The notes beneath the pieces were generated by a model, which saw only the letters and a list, made by a program, of their open reading frames with translations, searched no databases and was not told the origin of the DNA. DNA of 64,000 nucleotides from assembly GCA_965262565.1 (NCBI GenBank), contig CBDHFQ010000026.1, forward strand, positions 124,001-188,000, written 5' to 3'. The position numbers and the translations under genes were made by a program. Below are positions 19,035-27,918 of this stretch, piece after piece; positions within the stretch are counted from its first letter, which is position 1, and every line of letters starts with the position of its first letter. This stretch comes from CBDHFQ01 sp965262565. GTDB lineage: Bacteria; Bacteroidota; Bacteroidia; J057.

Positions 19035-19556
19035 ATGAAACGTATAATTATCCTCCTTGTTATCCTTGCTCCAATGACGCTCATTTTTTGGGGATGTGAA
19101 GAAGAATGTGATCCCGAACTGTCAGATACCGTAGGTGATGAATTTTTCTCTATTACCTATCAGAGTTCGTCGGGACAAAATTACTTAGAAACTACTTATG
19201 ATCCATCTAATATCAGGGTATATTTAGATCCTACTGGTGGAGAAGTAGAAGAACCTCCGTTAGAATTATTCCGACCAGGATATGAAAATGGATCTTTTGG
19301 CCCGTTTTTTTTCACTGAAAGATTCATCAACATTACCAATGGCGAAGTGAATCCAGCCTCACTCTACGGCCAAAGATACAAATACGATTACTACATTAAG
19401 AAAGATATTGCCAATGAAGATACCATTTCGGTAGATTTTTTCTTTACAGTAGATGAATGTAACGCTTATTGGGCTTCCATTACCTACACGCTAAATGGAA
19501 CTGTGTTAACGGAATATCAGAATCAGCAACAAGCAGAAATTGTGATCGTGGAGTAA
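19035..19556 (+). CDS. Hypothetical lipoprotein
   Basis: A 173-residue protein with an N-terminal hydrophobic stretch ending in FWGC (Cys21), a plausible lipobox followed by acidic residues EEECDPE that resemble the Bacteroidota lipoprotein export signal. The rest is polar with several aromatic beta-strand-like segments and no recognised domain. I do not recognise the family. It starts 27 bases from the divergent M16 gene and is followed 13 bases later by the methyltransferase ORF. Confidence 0.7.
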   Translation: MKRIIILLVILAPMTLIFWGCEEECDPELSDTVGDEFFSITYQSSSGQNYLETTYDPSNIRVYLDPTGGEVEEPPLELFRPGYENGSFGPFFFTERFINITNGEVNPASLYGQRYKYDYYIKKDIANEDTISVDFFFTVDECNAYWASITYTLNGTVLTEYQNQQQAEIVIVE

Positions 19557-19632
19557 TTAGATTACTAAAGTGCGTTTTTTTCTCCATATTAGATGTAAAA
19601 TCATAACATCTGAAACCATCAACGCACTTGCT

Positions 19633-20436
19633 GTGAATACTCAACAATCCTATTTCGAAGCCAACAAACAACTCTGGAACCAGAAGACACCTGTCCATAT
19701 AGGTTCCGAGTTTTATGACATGGCCTCCTTTGAGAAAGGTCAACATAGCCTGAATTCTATTGAGCTAGAACTGCTAGGTGATATCTCGGGCAAGCAGCTT
19801 CTTCATTTACAATGCCATTTCGGTCAAGATTCAATTTCTATGGCAAGAATGGGAGCGAAAGTGACGGGCCTGGACTTTTCGGAAGAGGCGATTAAGGCGG
19901 CAAAGGAAATTGCGGAAAAACTTGATATCTCAGTTGATTTTATTTGTTGTAATGTCCTAGAGATGGATCAATGGGTCAACACCAAGTTTGATATCGTTTT
20001 TGCCTCTTACGGAATTTGTGGTTGGTTTCCAGACTTGGCACCTTGGGCTCAATTAATAGCTGATAAAATAGTAAGTGGAGGCAGATTCATTTTAGTCGAT
20101 TTTCATCCTGTCATCTGGATGTTCGACAATGACTTCAACAAAGTTATATATTCCTATTTTAACAGGGAAACCATCAAAGAGGAGGTGAACCAAACATATA
20201 CAGATGGAAAATTATCCCAAACTATGACCTCCTACAGTTGGAACCATAGTTTATCTGACATTATGACTGCTTTGAGAGCAGCAGGGCTGAGTTTACATCA
20301 ATTCCAGGAAGTTGATTATTCTCCTTATCCTTGTTTTAATAAAGTAGTACCCTCGGAAAAAGGTTATCATATAAGAGGTTATGAGGAAAAACTTCCGATG
20401 GTGTACGCTATGGAATGGATGAATGTCAGCATATAA
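19633..20436 (+). CDS. Class I SAM-dependent methyltransferase
   Basis: The conserved start of this family, NTQQSYFEANKQLWNQKTPVH, follows a GTG codon at 19633. The frame is open back to another GTG at 19570, but the intervening 21 residues look unlike a protein start. SAM motif I is LLHLQCHFGQDSISMARMGA and motif II is GLDFSEEAI; FDIVFASYGI is motif IV. The protein is about 267 residues and presumably cytoplasmic. Substrate unknown. It converges with the M61 protease gene, whose stop is nine bases away. Confidence 0.85.
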   Translation: MNTQQSYFEANKQLWNQKTPVHIGSEFYDMASFEKGQHSLNSIELELLGDISGKQLLHLQCHFGQDSISMARMGAKVTGLDFSEEAIKAAKEIAEKLDISVDFICCNVLEMDQWVNTKFDIVFASYGICGWFPDLAPWAQLIADKIVSGGRFILVDFHPVIWMFDNDFNKVIYSYFNRETIKEEVNQTYTDGKLSQTMTSYSWNHSLSDIMTALRAAGLSLHQFQEVDYSPYPCFNKVVPSEKGYHIRGYEEKLPMVYAMEWMNVSI

Positions 20437-20444
20437 GCTGTTGA

Positions 20445-22262
20445 CTACTCCCCTCTACTTCGTAACCATTGCTCCAATCGGATTTCGGCCTCATCTTTGG
20501 CTTTTGGATTTCGAATAATGCTAATCTTTTCCTCAGTAGCTGGTTTATGATAGGTTACTTTGATGTTTTTTACCTGAAAATCGCTAAAGACTTTTAACCT
20601 AAAGCTATCCCCTACTTTCAAGCTTCGGCAAAAAGCAGGAATATTTATTTCTGAGGCAGGTTTTTCATTCCACTCCAATATAACATCATTGGCTATAATT
20701 CCTTTTTTTGATAGTAGAGATTTTGGGACAATGGCTCTTACGAGAATTCCTTGCCCGGTGGCTTGATAACTTTCTAATCCTATTTTGTTACTTCCTGATA
20801 TTTCTCTTTTTTCCGAAGTATATGTTAATCCCATATAAGAAGACAATTTCTCATAGGGAAGAGGTTCCGTCCCATATACATATGCATCGAAAAAGGGCTC
20901 CCAATCACTCCCGGAAATAGCATTCAGCGCTTTCTCTATACCATCTTCAGCAATCCCTTTTGCTAAATCTCCATATTCTTTATATAGATAAAGGAACAAA
21001 TCGTCCATACATTTTTTCCCTTTAGTCCGCTCTTGAAGCGCCATATCCAGAGCAAAGCCCAACTGATGCCCCAAAGTATAATAAGACAATTCTCCTTCTG
21101 GAAGGGTAAGAAAAGCATTTGCTGCCCAACTATTTATACTGCTTTCATAGGGAGAGTGTAAACTAACTGCCGGATGATTTTCTGCCTCAGCAATCATATT
21201 TGCCTGTTTCTCTAGAAAAGATTTGATGCTGATATTGCCTGATCGTACTAATAAAATATCTGCATAGTAATTAGTAACTCCTTCTGTAAACCAATGCAGG
21301 CCTGAATATGGAGGTTCTGTGTAATTATAAGGTAGGAGGGCAGCAGGTCGTAAACGCTTTACATTCCACACATGCCAAAATTCATGGGCAGATATGCTTC
21401 CAATCCCACCTGATATAGTTTCTGGTGATTCTGTGATGCGAGCAGGTAATGCAAAAGCGGCAGAATTTGCATGTTCCACAGCATGCCGTAAATCATACGG
21501 TAATAATCGATATAGAAAATGATAAGAATCAAATGGAAATGACCCAAATATCTGATAAGCCTCATCACAAATCTGTCTTATGATCCGAATGGCCTCTTCA
21601 TCGGTTCTTACCCCTCCACGATAATCTCCATGAAAGTGCATATGAAAATTGGCTCCATGTAATTCAAAATTTAGAGATTTCATCCTTCTGCCCATCATAA
21701 TTGGACTATCTACCAATTCGTGATAAGTATCTGCAAAGAAGTTAGCGTCCCCTTCCTTTTGGTCTATAGAAGAGGCCATTTCCCATTGAGTAGGGGCATC
21801 GGGAAAGAAAATACGTACGGGCTCATCTATTCCATTTAGCACATACATACACACATTCACAGGATTAAGGAATAACTGATCCGCTCCCAGATACGTAGAC
21901 CCGGCATCTATCCCTACAGCATAAAATTTATACTCCATTTCAATTCTTGAAATTTCTCCATGATATACTCGCCAGGTATGGGTATTGATTTTCCGGCAGT
22001 TTAAAGGAGAACCATTGACATTGTGTGCTTCCACATCGAAAATCAGGGAAGAATAATGTTCCTCGATGTATCTTCCAGGCCGCCAGGAAGGGATAGAAAA
22101 ATCCGTATAGTCATCTTGTTGAGCATCTGCCAAGAGCGTGATCTCCAGAATATGAGATTCTGGATTTCTCCAGCCAATTTCATACTCATGATAGATTGCG
22201 GCAGAAGAGACATATGGAAACAGTAAAAAGAGCAACAGAAAAAATGGGATGGGTTTGATCAT
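20445..22262 (-). CDS. M61 family glycyl-aminopeptidase-like metalloprotease with PDZ domain
   Basis: A 605-residue secreted protein with a signal peptide (1-20). The N-terminal beta-domain is typical of M61, and the catalytic domain carries HEFWH (H293-E294-H297) followed by NVKRLRP and the third-ligand region HWFTEGVTNYY. A C-terminal PDZ-like segment (KSLLSKKGIIANDVILEWN) follows. The family prototype cleaves N-terminal glycine; other members are broader. It begins five bases after the response regulator stop, so kinase, regulator and protease form one minus-strand unit. The length (about 600) matches the family. Confidence 0.9.
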   Translation of the reverse strand: MIKPIPFFLLLFLLFPYVSSAAIYHEYEIGWRNPESHILEITLLADAQQDDYTDFSIPSWRPGRYIEEHYSSLIFDVEAHNVNGSPLNCRKINTHTWRVYHGEISRIEMEYKFYAVGIDAGSTYLGADQLFLNPVNVCMYVLNGIDEPVRIFFPDAPTQWEMASSIDQKEGDANFFADTYHELVDSPIMMGRRMKSLNFELHGANFHMHFHGDYRGGVRTDEEAIRIIRQICDEAYQIFGSFPFDSYHFLYRLLPYDLRHAVEHANSAAFALPARITESPETISGGIGSISAHEFWHVWNVKRLRPAALLPYNYTEPPYSGLHWFTEGVTNYYADILLVRSGNISIKSFLEKQANMIAEAENHPAVSLHSPYESSINSWAANAFLTLPEGELSYYTLGHQLGFALDMALQERTKGKKCMDDLFLYLYKEYGDLAKGIAEDGIEKALNAISGSDWEPFFDAYVYGTEPLPYEKLSSYMGLTYTSEKREISGSNKIGLESYQATGQGILVRAIVPKSLLSKKGIIANDVILEWNEKPASEINIPAFCRSLKVGDSFRLKVFSDFQVKNIKVTYHKPATEEKISIIRNPKAKDEAEIRLEQWLRSRGE

Positions 22263-22267
22263 CTAAA

Positions 22268-22960
22268 TTAATCCTCAATGACTAGTCGAAATCCTTTTCC
22301 GTGAACATTTTCGATTAACACCTTATCATCAGGTTTGAAGCGCTTTCTAAGTTTACTGATAAAAACATCCATACTTCTGGCATTAAAATAATTGTCATCT
22401 CCCCAAAGTTTATTTAATGCTTCTTCACGAGAAAGCAAATCATTCCTTCGAAGTAACAGCATTCTAAGTAAAGAGGCTTCTTTAGGTGAAAGCTTGAAGC
22501 TATCTACCCCATTATATACTGTATGTAGCCGATAATTGAACCGATATGGCCCAAAAGTAAATTCATCTTTTTCGACGACTTCAGCGATAGGGGATTGGAC
22601 TCTTTTTAGTACTGCATGAATTCTTAGCAATAGTACTTCAGAGTCAAATGGCTTAATAATATAATCATCTGCCCCTATCCTAAACCCTTTGATCATGTCC
22701 TCCTTCATCCCTCTGGCGGTAAGAAATATGATGGGGATATGCGCATTTGATTGACGTATTTCCTCAGCTAAGGTAAAACCATCCTTTCGTGGCATCATAA
22801 TGTCCAATACACACAAATCGAAATTATTTTCCTTAAATACTTCCCATCCTGCCATTCCGTCCGCACATAAGGTAACCTCGAAGTCGTTCATCTGTAAAAA
22901 GTCTCTCAAGACAGAACCAAAATTTGTCTCATCCTCTACCAATAAAATCTTAGGAAACAT
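22268..22960 (-). CDS. OmpR/PhoB-family response regulator
   Basis: A 230-residue regulator: receiver domain (1-120) with acidic pocket E9-D10, phospho-acceptor Asp53 (CVLDIMMPRKDG), Thr in FLTARG and Lys in IKPFD. A C-terminal winged helix (130-229) ends in FISKLRKRFKPDD and VHGKGFRLV, the OmpR DNA-binding signature. It lies 62 bases downstream of the cognate kinase gene and directly upstream of the M61 protease. A direct repeat in front of the kinase gene could be its binding site. Confidence 0.95.
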   Translation of the reverse strand: MFPKILLVEDETNFGSVLRDFLQMNDFEVTLCADGMAGWEVFKENNFDLCVLDIMMPRKDGFTLAEEIRQSNAHIPIIFLTARGMKEDMIKGFRIGADDYIIKPFDSEVLLLRIHAVLKRVQSPIAEVVEKDEFTFGPYRFNYRLHTVYNGVDSFKLSPKEASLLRMLLLRRNDLLSREEALNKLWGDDNYFNARSMDVFISKLRKRFKPDDKVLIENVHGKGFRLVIED

Positions 22961-23022
22961 ATCTGCACAAATAATCAGTTCGACAAATAAAAAAGTGTGT
23001 CCTAAGATATAAAAATTATGAT

Positions 23023-24642
23023 TTAAGCGTTAGTCATTCGCTCATTTACAGTAGCTATTGGTAAATATACTCTGAAAGTACTACCCTTTTGTTCTTTACT
23101 TTGTACCTGGATGGAACCATTTAATGCTTCTACCATTTCCTTCACGTAACTGAGACCCAAACCGAAACCTTTTACATCGTGAAGATCACCTTGAGAAACG
23201 CGATAAAATCGATCAAAAATATAGGGTTGGTGAGATTTAGAGATGCCAATTCCATGATCCACGACTTCTATCACACAATGACTCTCTAAATTGTATGTTC
23301 TAAGGATGATATGAGGAGCTTCAGGACTATATTTATTGGCATTATCCAGCAAATTACTAAATATGTTGACCAAATGAACAGGATCAGCCATTACCTCTGT
23401 TTGTGCTGCGTGTAGATCCCATTCCAATTTACCATGTCGCTGATCCACTTGCATTCTTATGTGTTCAGAAGATTTATGGAGGATTTCATGTACTTCTAAC
23501 ATTTCCAGTGAAAAGTCTAACTCACCGCGATCAAATCTTGCTGCTTGAAGCACCCGTTCTACCTGTCTGTTCATTCGCTGATTCTCCTCCTTTATCACAT
23601 TCATGTAGTGATCTGTACGCTGGCCGTTCGATCTTACTGATGGATTCTTCATAGAATCTACCACTAATGATATTGTAGCAATGGGAGTTTTCAATTCATG
23701 AGTCATATTATTAATGAAATCATTCTTCATCTTTGAAAGCTTTTTCTGACGAAAGATGGTCTTTATCGTTAAGCCAAAACAAACCAGAATAATAGCAGTA
23801 AAAAGAATGGAACCCAATACGATGAGCCAAATGGATCTCATCGCAAAGAAGCTCTGATCGGGAAAAAATACAGTGATGTATGTTTTAAATCCTGAATGAT
23901 AATTAGGAAAAAGTAAGGTCCTGTGAAAATCGAACGCTTTCCACCCGTCTACTAAATGTTCCTTGGCAAAGATACTGGGCATCCGAGATGTTTGTACATA
24001 AATTTTATTTCCCGTATGCACCATAAATTCACACGTTCCATCTATGCCTTGGGTAGTTAATGCGTGTCGTAATAAAGTATCAATTCGAATGGAATCTATA
24101 CGCTTTTCGATATCTGCCTGCTTCATGGTCAGATTGGACAAGGTATGCTGTAATACGTCCAATATTTCGGGATTGGGATTTTGCTGAACCCCTTTATTGA
24201 CCAATGAGCGTTCATCATTGCCCTGAATCCATACAAAAGACTCATCAGAATTAGTAATCAGAATAGTATCTCTCCCCTCTAGTTTCAAATATTCTTGCAA
24301 ACTATCCTTCACCTCAATAGATCTGGTAGAATTTCCCTTTGATTCTTCTTCCTCCAATCTAATCGTCAATTTTTCTTTTCTCCTTAGGTATTGCTCATCT
24401 TCAAACGCTACATCATTCCTCAAATCTATGTTCAACTCTCTGGAGGCCCGAAAAACTGCCGCTTCCAATTCTTCCTCCTGCATACGCTCTACTACATGCT
24501 GAAGAGATTGTTGAACTCCGGTGTTGAAATTATCTTCATTAATGTCGATAGCTTTCCCTATGAGATATACCTGTAATGAAATAATTCCCACAAGGGCTAT
24601 CACCATCAATCCTATGATCCAGTATATATGCTTTATGCTCAT
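23023..24642 (-). CDS. Two-component sensor histidine kinase
   Basis: A 539-residue membrane kinase with spans at ~5-27 and ~266-292 enclosing a 240-residue periplasmic sensor region of unknown fold. HisKA has NNMTHELKTPIATI (His315). The HATPase domain shows LLDNANKYSPEAP (N box), VVDHGIGI (G1) and GFGLGLSYVKEM (G2). No PAS or HAMP domain is evident. It is upstream of the OmpR-type regulator, its probable partner, and of an M61 protease. Confidence 0.93.
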   Translation of the reverse strand: MSIKHIYWIIGLMVIALVGIISLQVYLIGKAIDINEDNFNTGVQQSLQHVVERMQEEELEAAVFRASRELNIDLRNDVAFEDEQYLRRKEKLTIRLEEEESKGNSTRSIEVKDSLQEYLKLEGRDTILITNSDESFVWIQGNDERSLVNKGVQQNPNPEILDVLQHTLSNLTMKQADIEKRIDSIRIDTLLRHALTTQGIDGTCEFMVHTGNKIYVQTSRMPSIFAKEHLVDGWKAFDFHRTLLFPNYHSGFKTYITVFFPDQSFFAMRSIWLIVLGSILFTAIILVCFGLTIKTIFRQKKLSKMKNDFINNMTHELKTPIATISLVVDSMKNPSVRSNGQRTDHYMNVIKEENQRMNRQVERVLQAARFDRGELDFSLEMLEVHEILHKSSEHIRMQVDQRHGKLEWDLHAAQTEVMADPVHLVNIFSNLLDNANKYSPEAPHIILRTYNLESHCVIEVVDHGIGISKSHQPYIFDRFYRVSQGDLHDVKGFGLGLSYVKEMVEALNGSIQVQSKEQKGSTFRVYLPIATVNERMTNA

Positions 24643-24681
24643 TGACTGAATATACGAATCCGCTCCTGAAAGTATATATGG

Positions 24682-24697
24682 TTAACGTATTCTTAAC
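24682..24697. promoter_or_regulatory. TTAAC direct repeat with 11-base periodicity upstream of the histidine kinase
   Basis: TTAACGTATTCTTAAC holds two TTAAC units 11 bases apart (24682-24686, 24693-24697), 40 bases upstream of the kinase start. OmpR/PhoB-type winged-helix regulators commonly bind direct repeats with about this period, so autoregulation by the adjacent response regulator is plausible but unproven. Confidence 0.35.
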
Positions 24698-24921
24698 ACA
24701 TTTAATAGTTGCGTGAAAAGAAAATTCACCTCTTATGTGTTGATTTCCGAATAGTTTTCTATCTTTAAGTCATAAAAGTAGTAGATTTACAAAGCATTTT
24801 TTACTTAAATGTATCTTTATCAATTAACTCATATCACTTCTTTCTTTTTCCGGGCATCACAGCCCTATTAATCTATTATATTTCCTCTTTAATACCCTTA
24901 TTCCATTTTTTATATTAATCT

Positions 24922-24937
24922 CCCATAATCATATGGG
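24922..24937. promoter_or_regulatory. Inverted repeat upstream of the arginine cluster
   Basis: CCCATA / TATGGG (24922-24927, 24932-24937) with a four-base centre lies 18 bases before the first arginine-cluster start codon. It could be an operator or a leader hairpin. It does not resemble a known ArgR box. Confidence 0.3.
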
Positions 24938-24955
24938 CCAAATTTACTTCAAGCT

Positions 24956-25654
24956 ATGAAAGAATTTGAAGTGGTAGTTGCTGGTAAACAACACTTACCT
25001 TATGCGCCTGAAGTGTGCAAAATTATTGAAGAAGCAGCAAAAGCACGCGGAACGGGAATAGCCAAACGCGATGCTTCTTATATAGAAGCTAAAATTCTAC
25101 AAGGTAAAGCCGTCATTGCCTTACACGAAGGCGTTCTTGCAGGATTTTGTTATATAGAAACCTGGAGCCATCATAAGTATGTAGCTAATTCAGGCTTAAT
25201 CGTTTCTCCCCTATTTCGCAAATCCGGACTCGCCAGAAAAATCAAGCAAAAGGCTTTCGAGTTAAGCCGCAAAAAATTTCCTGAAGCTAAATTATTTGGA
25301 ATCACTACTAGCTTAGCTGTTATGAAAATTAATTCTGATTTGGGCTATAAACCTGTCACTTTTTCAGAATTAACGGAAGATGACACCTTCTGGAGTGGAT
25401 GCACAAGCTGTCCCAATTATGATATTCTCAGCCGAAATGATCGGAAGCTTTGTCTATGTACGGGAATGCTTTATGATCCTATCAAAGAAGAACGCAAAAA
25501 AGACACTAACAAAGAGGAATTGATGTCGAAAAAAGCATCATTAGAGGAAAGGTGGCAAAGATATAAACAACATCTAAGAAAGCGACGGACAAACAAAATT
25601 CTCATCAAAATATGGGAAAGTATCTTCGGAAGAGAGGCTGAAAAAGTTTCATAA
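24956..25654 (+). CDS. GNAT-family N-acyltransferase heading the arginine cluster (putative N-acylglutamate synthase)
   Basis: A 232-residue protein. The acetyl-CoA pyrophosphate-binding loop is VSPLFRKSGLARKIKQKAFE (~90-110), matching the GNAT motif A R-x-x-G-x-A. After the GNAT core comes a cysteine-rich stretch with CTSC and CLC (CTSCPNYDILSRNDRKLCLC) and a basic tail. In Bacteroidota a GNAT of this kind regularly opens the arg cluster and is the best candidate for the first step, acylation of glutamate. Whether the acyl donor is acetyl-CoA or succinyl-CoA cannot be told here. The paired cysteines might bind metal. It precedes argG by 36 bases. Confidence 0.82.
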   Translation: MKEFEVVVAGKQHLPYAPEVCKIIEEAAKARGTGIAKRDASYIEAKILQGKAVIALHEGVLAGFCYIETWSHHKYVANSGLIVSPLFRKSGLARKIKQKAFELSRKKFPEAKLFGITTSLAVMKINSDLGYKPVTFSELTEDDTFWSGCTSCPNYDILSRNDRKLCLCTGMLYDPIKEERKKDTNKEELMSKKASLEERWQRYKQHLRKRRTNKILIKIWESIFGREAEKVS

Positions 25655-25690
25655 TTTTAAAATCCCTACTCATTGTCTTATAACATACAA

Positions 25691-26884
25691 ATGAAAGAAA
25701 AAGTTGTATTGGCCTTTAGCGGAGGCCTGGATACTACCTATTGCGTCAAATATTTATCTCTGGAAAAAGACTTGGAAGTTCATGCTGTACTAGTGGATAC
25801 AGGAGGATTTTCCTCGGAGGAAAAGCATCATATTCGCAATCATGCTGCTGATTTAGGGGTGAAGAGCTTTACCATTCTGGATGAAGTTCCCAATTACTAT
25901 CATCAATGTATTCGCTATCTGGTGTATGGGAATATTCTCAAGAACCACACCTATCCTCTATCCGTTAGCGCTGAACGCGTATTTCAAGCTATGGCAGTAG
26001 CGAAATTCGCACAGGAAATGAATGCCGATTATGTAGCTCATGGAAGTACGGGAGCAGGGAATGACCAGGTTCGCTTTGATCTGATATTTCAAATCCTGAT
26101 TCCACAAGTAAAGATATTGACCCCTATTCGGGATCAACAACTTTCTCGAGAAGCAGAAGTCACCTACCTTAAGTCTCAGGGCGTAGATATGAACTGGGAA
26201 AAGGCTCAATATTCTATTAATAAAGGGCTTTGGGGAACTAGTGTAGGTGGAAAAGAGACGCTTAATTCCTGGGAATATTTGCCTGAGGAAGCTTATCCTT
26301 CGCCTTTGTTGGAGCAAGAATCTCAAATTCTTCAACTTCATTTCACACAAGGAGAACTTACAGGCATAAATGATCAGGCACTCAGCCCAGTGGAAGCTAT
26401 TCTTCAGTTAGCAGATATAGGGGCGACTTATGCTATAGGAAGAGATACCCATGTAGGAGATACAATCATCGGTATCAAAGGAAGAGTAGGATTTGAAGCA
26501 GCAGCTCCCCTGATGATTATTGCGGCACATCGCTTACTGGAAAAACATATACTAACCAAATGGCAAATGTACTGGAAGGATCAACTAGCTGAGTGGTACG
26601 GAATGCTGCTACATGAAGGCCAATTCCTCGATCCTGTCATGCGCAATATCGAAGCATTTATGGAAGATACACAACAACATGTATCTGGAAAGGTACAGCT
26701 AAGGTTAACCCCCTACAGATATGAAGTATTGGGCTCCGAATCAGAAAGCGATCTCATGTCAGCAAAATTTGGTACATATGGAGAAATGAATCGGGCGTGG
26801 ACAGGTGAAGATGTTAAAGGATTCACCAAAATTCTTTCCAATAGTACCAAGATTTATCATCAAATTCATTCAACCCTCGATTAG
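25691..26884 (+). CDS. argG: Argininosuccinate synthase
   Basis: This enzyme couples citrulline and aspartate with ATP hydrolysis to AMP, forming argininosuccinate. The P-loop of the N-type ATP pyrophosphatase fold is at the very start (LAFSGGLDTTYCVKYL), and GSTGAGNDQVRFD matches the family ATP/citrulline region. I use the ATG at 25691; the frame is open to a TTG at 25673, but MKEKVVLAFSGGLDT is the canonical start. At 397 residues it is normal. Second gene of the cluster, followed by argC after 14 bases. Confidence 0.95.
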   Translation: MKEKVVLAFSGGLDTTYCVKYLSLEKDLEVHAVLVDTGGFSSEEKHHIRNHAADLGVKSFTILDEVPNYYHQCIRYLVYGNILKNHTYPLSVSAERVFQAMAVAKFAQEMNADYVAHGSTGAGNDQVRFDLIFQILIPQVKILTPIRDQQLSREAEVTYLKSQGVDMNWEKAQYSINKGLWGTSVGGKETLNSWEYLPEEAYPSPLLEQESQILQLHFTQGELTGINDQALSPVEAILQLADIGATYAIGRDTHVGDTIIGIKGRVGFEAAAPLMIIAAHRLLEKHILTKWQMYWKDQLAEWYGMLLHEGQFLDPVMRNIEAFMEDTQQHVSGKVQLRLTPYRYEVLGSESESDLMSAKFGTYGEMNRAWTGEDVKGFTKILSNSTKIYHQIHSTLD

Positions 26885-26898
26885 TAACACTTCTTATC

Positions 26899-27882
26899 AT
26901 GACTTTTTCTGCTTCCCCTATCAAGGTTGGAATTATCGGTGCAGCTGGATATACTGCAGGTGAATTGATCCGAATTCTCTTACAACATCCACATGCTTCC
27001 ATTTCATTCGTTCATAGTAACAGTCAGGCAGGTAAACCTGTATATAGCATTCATACGGATTTAATCGGAGAAACAGACCTTTACTTTACAGATAGAATTC
27101 GGGAGGATATTGACGTATTATTTTTTTGTAGTGGACATGGAAAAACTATACCTTTTTTAGAACAACATCAAGTAGCTGAACATGTAAACATAATTGATCT
27201 GAGTAGAGACTTTCGCATAACAACTGATCATCATTCCTTTATTTATGGGCTTCCAGAATTAAATCGAACCGTTATTTCTACAGCTCATCAGATAGCTAAT
27301 CCAGGATGTTTTGCTACCTGTATTCAATTAGCATTATTACCGCTAGCCAAAGCTCAATTACTTCATCACGACATTCACATTCACGCTATTACCGGATCTA
27401 CCGGAGCAGGGCAACAACCTGTGAGCACTACTCATTTTAGTTGGAGAAATAACAATCTATCTATTTACAAGCCATTTTCTCATCAGCATTTGGGAGAAAT
27501 TTTGCAAAGTATCCACCAATTGCAGCCAGGATTCCATCATAAATGTAACTTTCTTCCATTAAGAGGGGATTTTACCCGGGGAATTTTTGCCAGCCTGTAT
27601 ACCCAGGTTCCCATTAGTGATGAAGAGGCGAAGTTTTTGTACGCCAACTATTACGGAGAACATCCTTTTGTGAGAATCAGTGAAGTAAACCCCAATTTAA
27701 AGATGGTCGTCAACACGAATAAATGTATACTTTATGTGGAAAAACATGAAGATAACCTACTCATCATTAGCATGATCGATAATTTAATCAAAGGAGCCTC
27801 GGGTCAGGCAGTGCAGAATATGAATCTTATGTTTGGTTTTCAGGAAACCTCCGGCCTCACTCTAAAAGCCATAGCCTTTTAG
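26899..27882 (+). CDS. argC: N-acetyl-gamma-glutamyl-phosphate reductase (or N-succinyl equivalent)
   Basis: A 327-residue NADPH-dependent reductase that converts acylglutamyl phosphate to the semialdehyde. The N-terminal Rossmann motif is VGIIGAAGYTAGELIRILL. The active-site cysteine lies in NPGCFATC (Cys137), and SGATG-like GSTGAGQQP follows. The C-terminal MIDNLIKGASGQAVQNMNLM segment is the family hallmark. It sits between argG and argD with short gaps. The acyl group (acetyl or succinyl) depends on the cluster's pathway variant. Confidence 0.95.
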   Translation: MTFSASPIKVGIIGAAGYTAGELIRILLQHPHASISFVHSNSQAGKPVYSIHTDLIGETDLYFTDRIREDIDVLFFCSGHGKTIPFLEQHQVAEHVNIIDLSRDFRITTDHHSFIYGLPELNRTVISTAHQIANPGCFATCIQLALLPLAKAQLLHHDIHIHAITGSTGAGQQPVSTTHFSWRNNNLSIYKPFSHQHLGEILQSIHQLQPGFHHKCNFLPLRGDFTRGIFASLYTQVPISDEEAKFLYANYYGEHPFVRISEVNPNLKMVVNTNKCILYVEKHEDNLLIISMIDNLIKGASGQAVQNMNLMFGFQETSGLTLKAIAF

Positions 27883-27918
27883 CTCATTATATATGTCCTT
27901 TATCTCAACAAGAAAATC

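Larger units (their letters stand above)
24643..24955. other. Divergent intergenic region between the kinase and arginine genes
   Basis: This 313-base AT-rich gap must hold the promoters for the minus-strand two-component unit and the plus-strand arginine cluster. I see a TTAAC direct repeat near the kinase and a short inverted repeat near the arginine gene (both listed separately). No complete promoter with both boxes at good spacing and no RNA gene was recognised. Confidence 0.6.
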
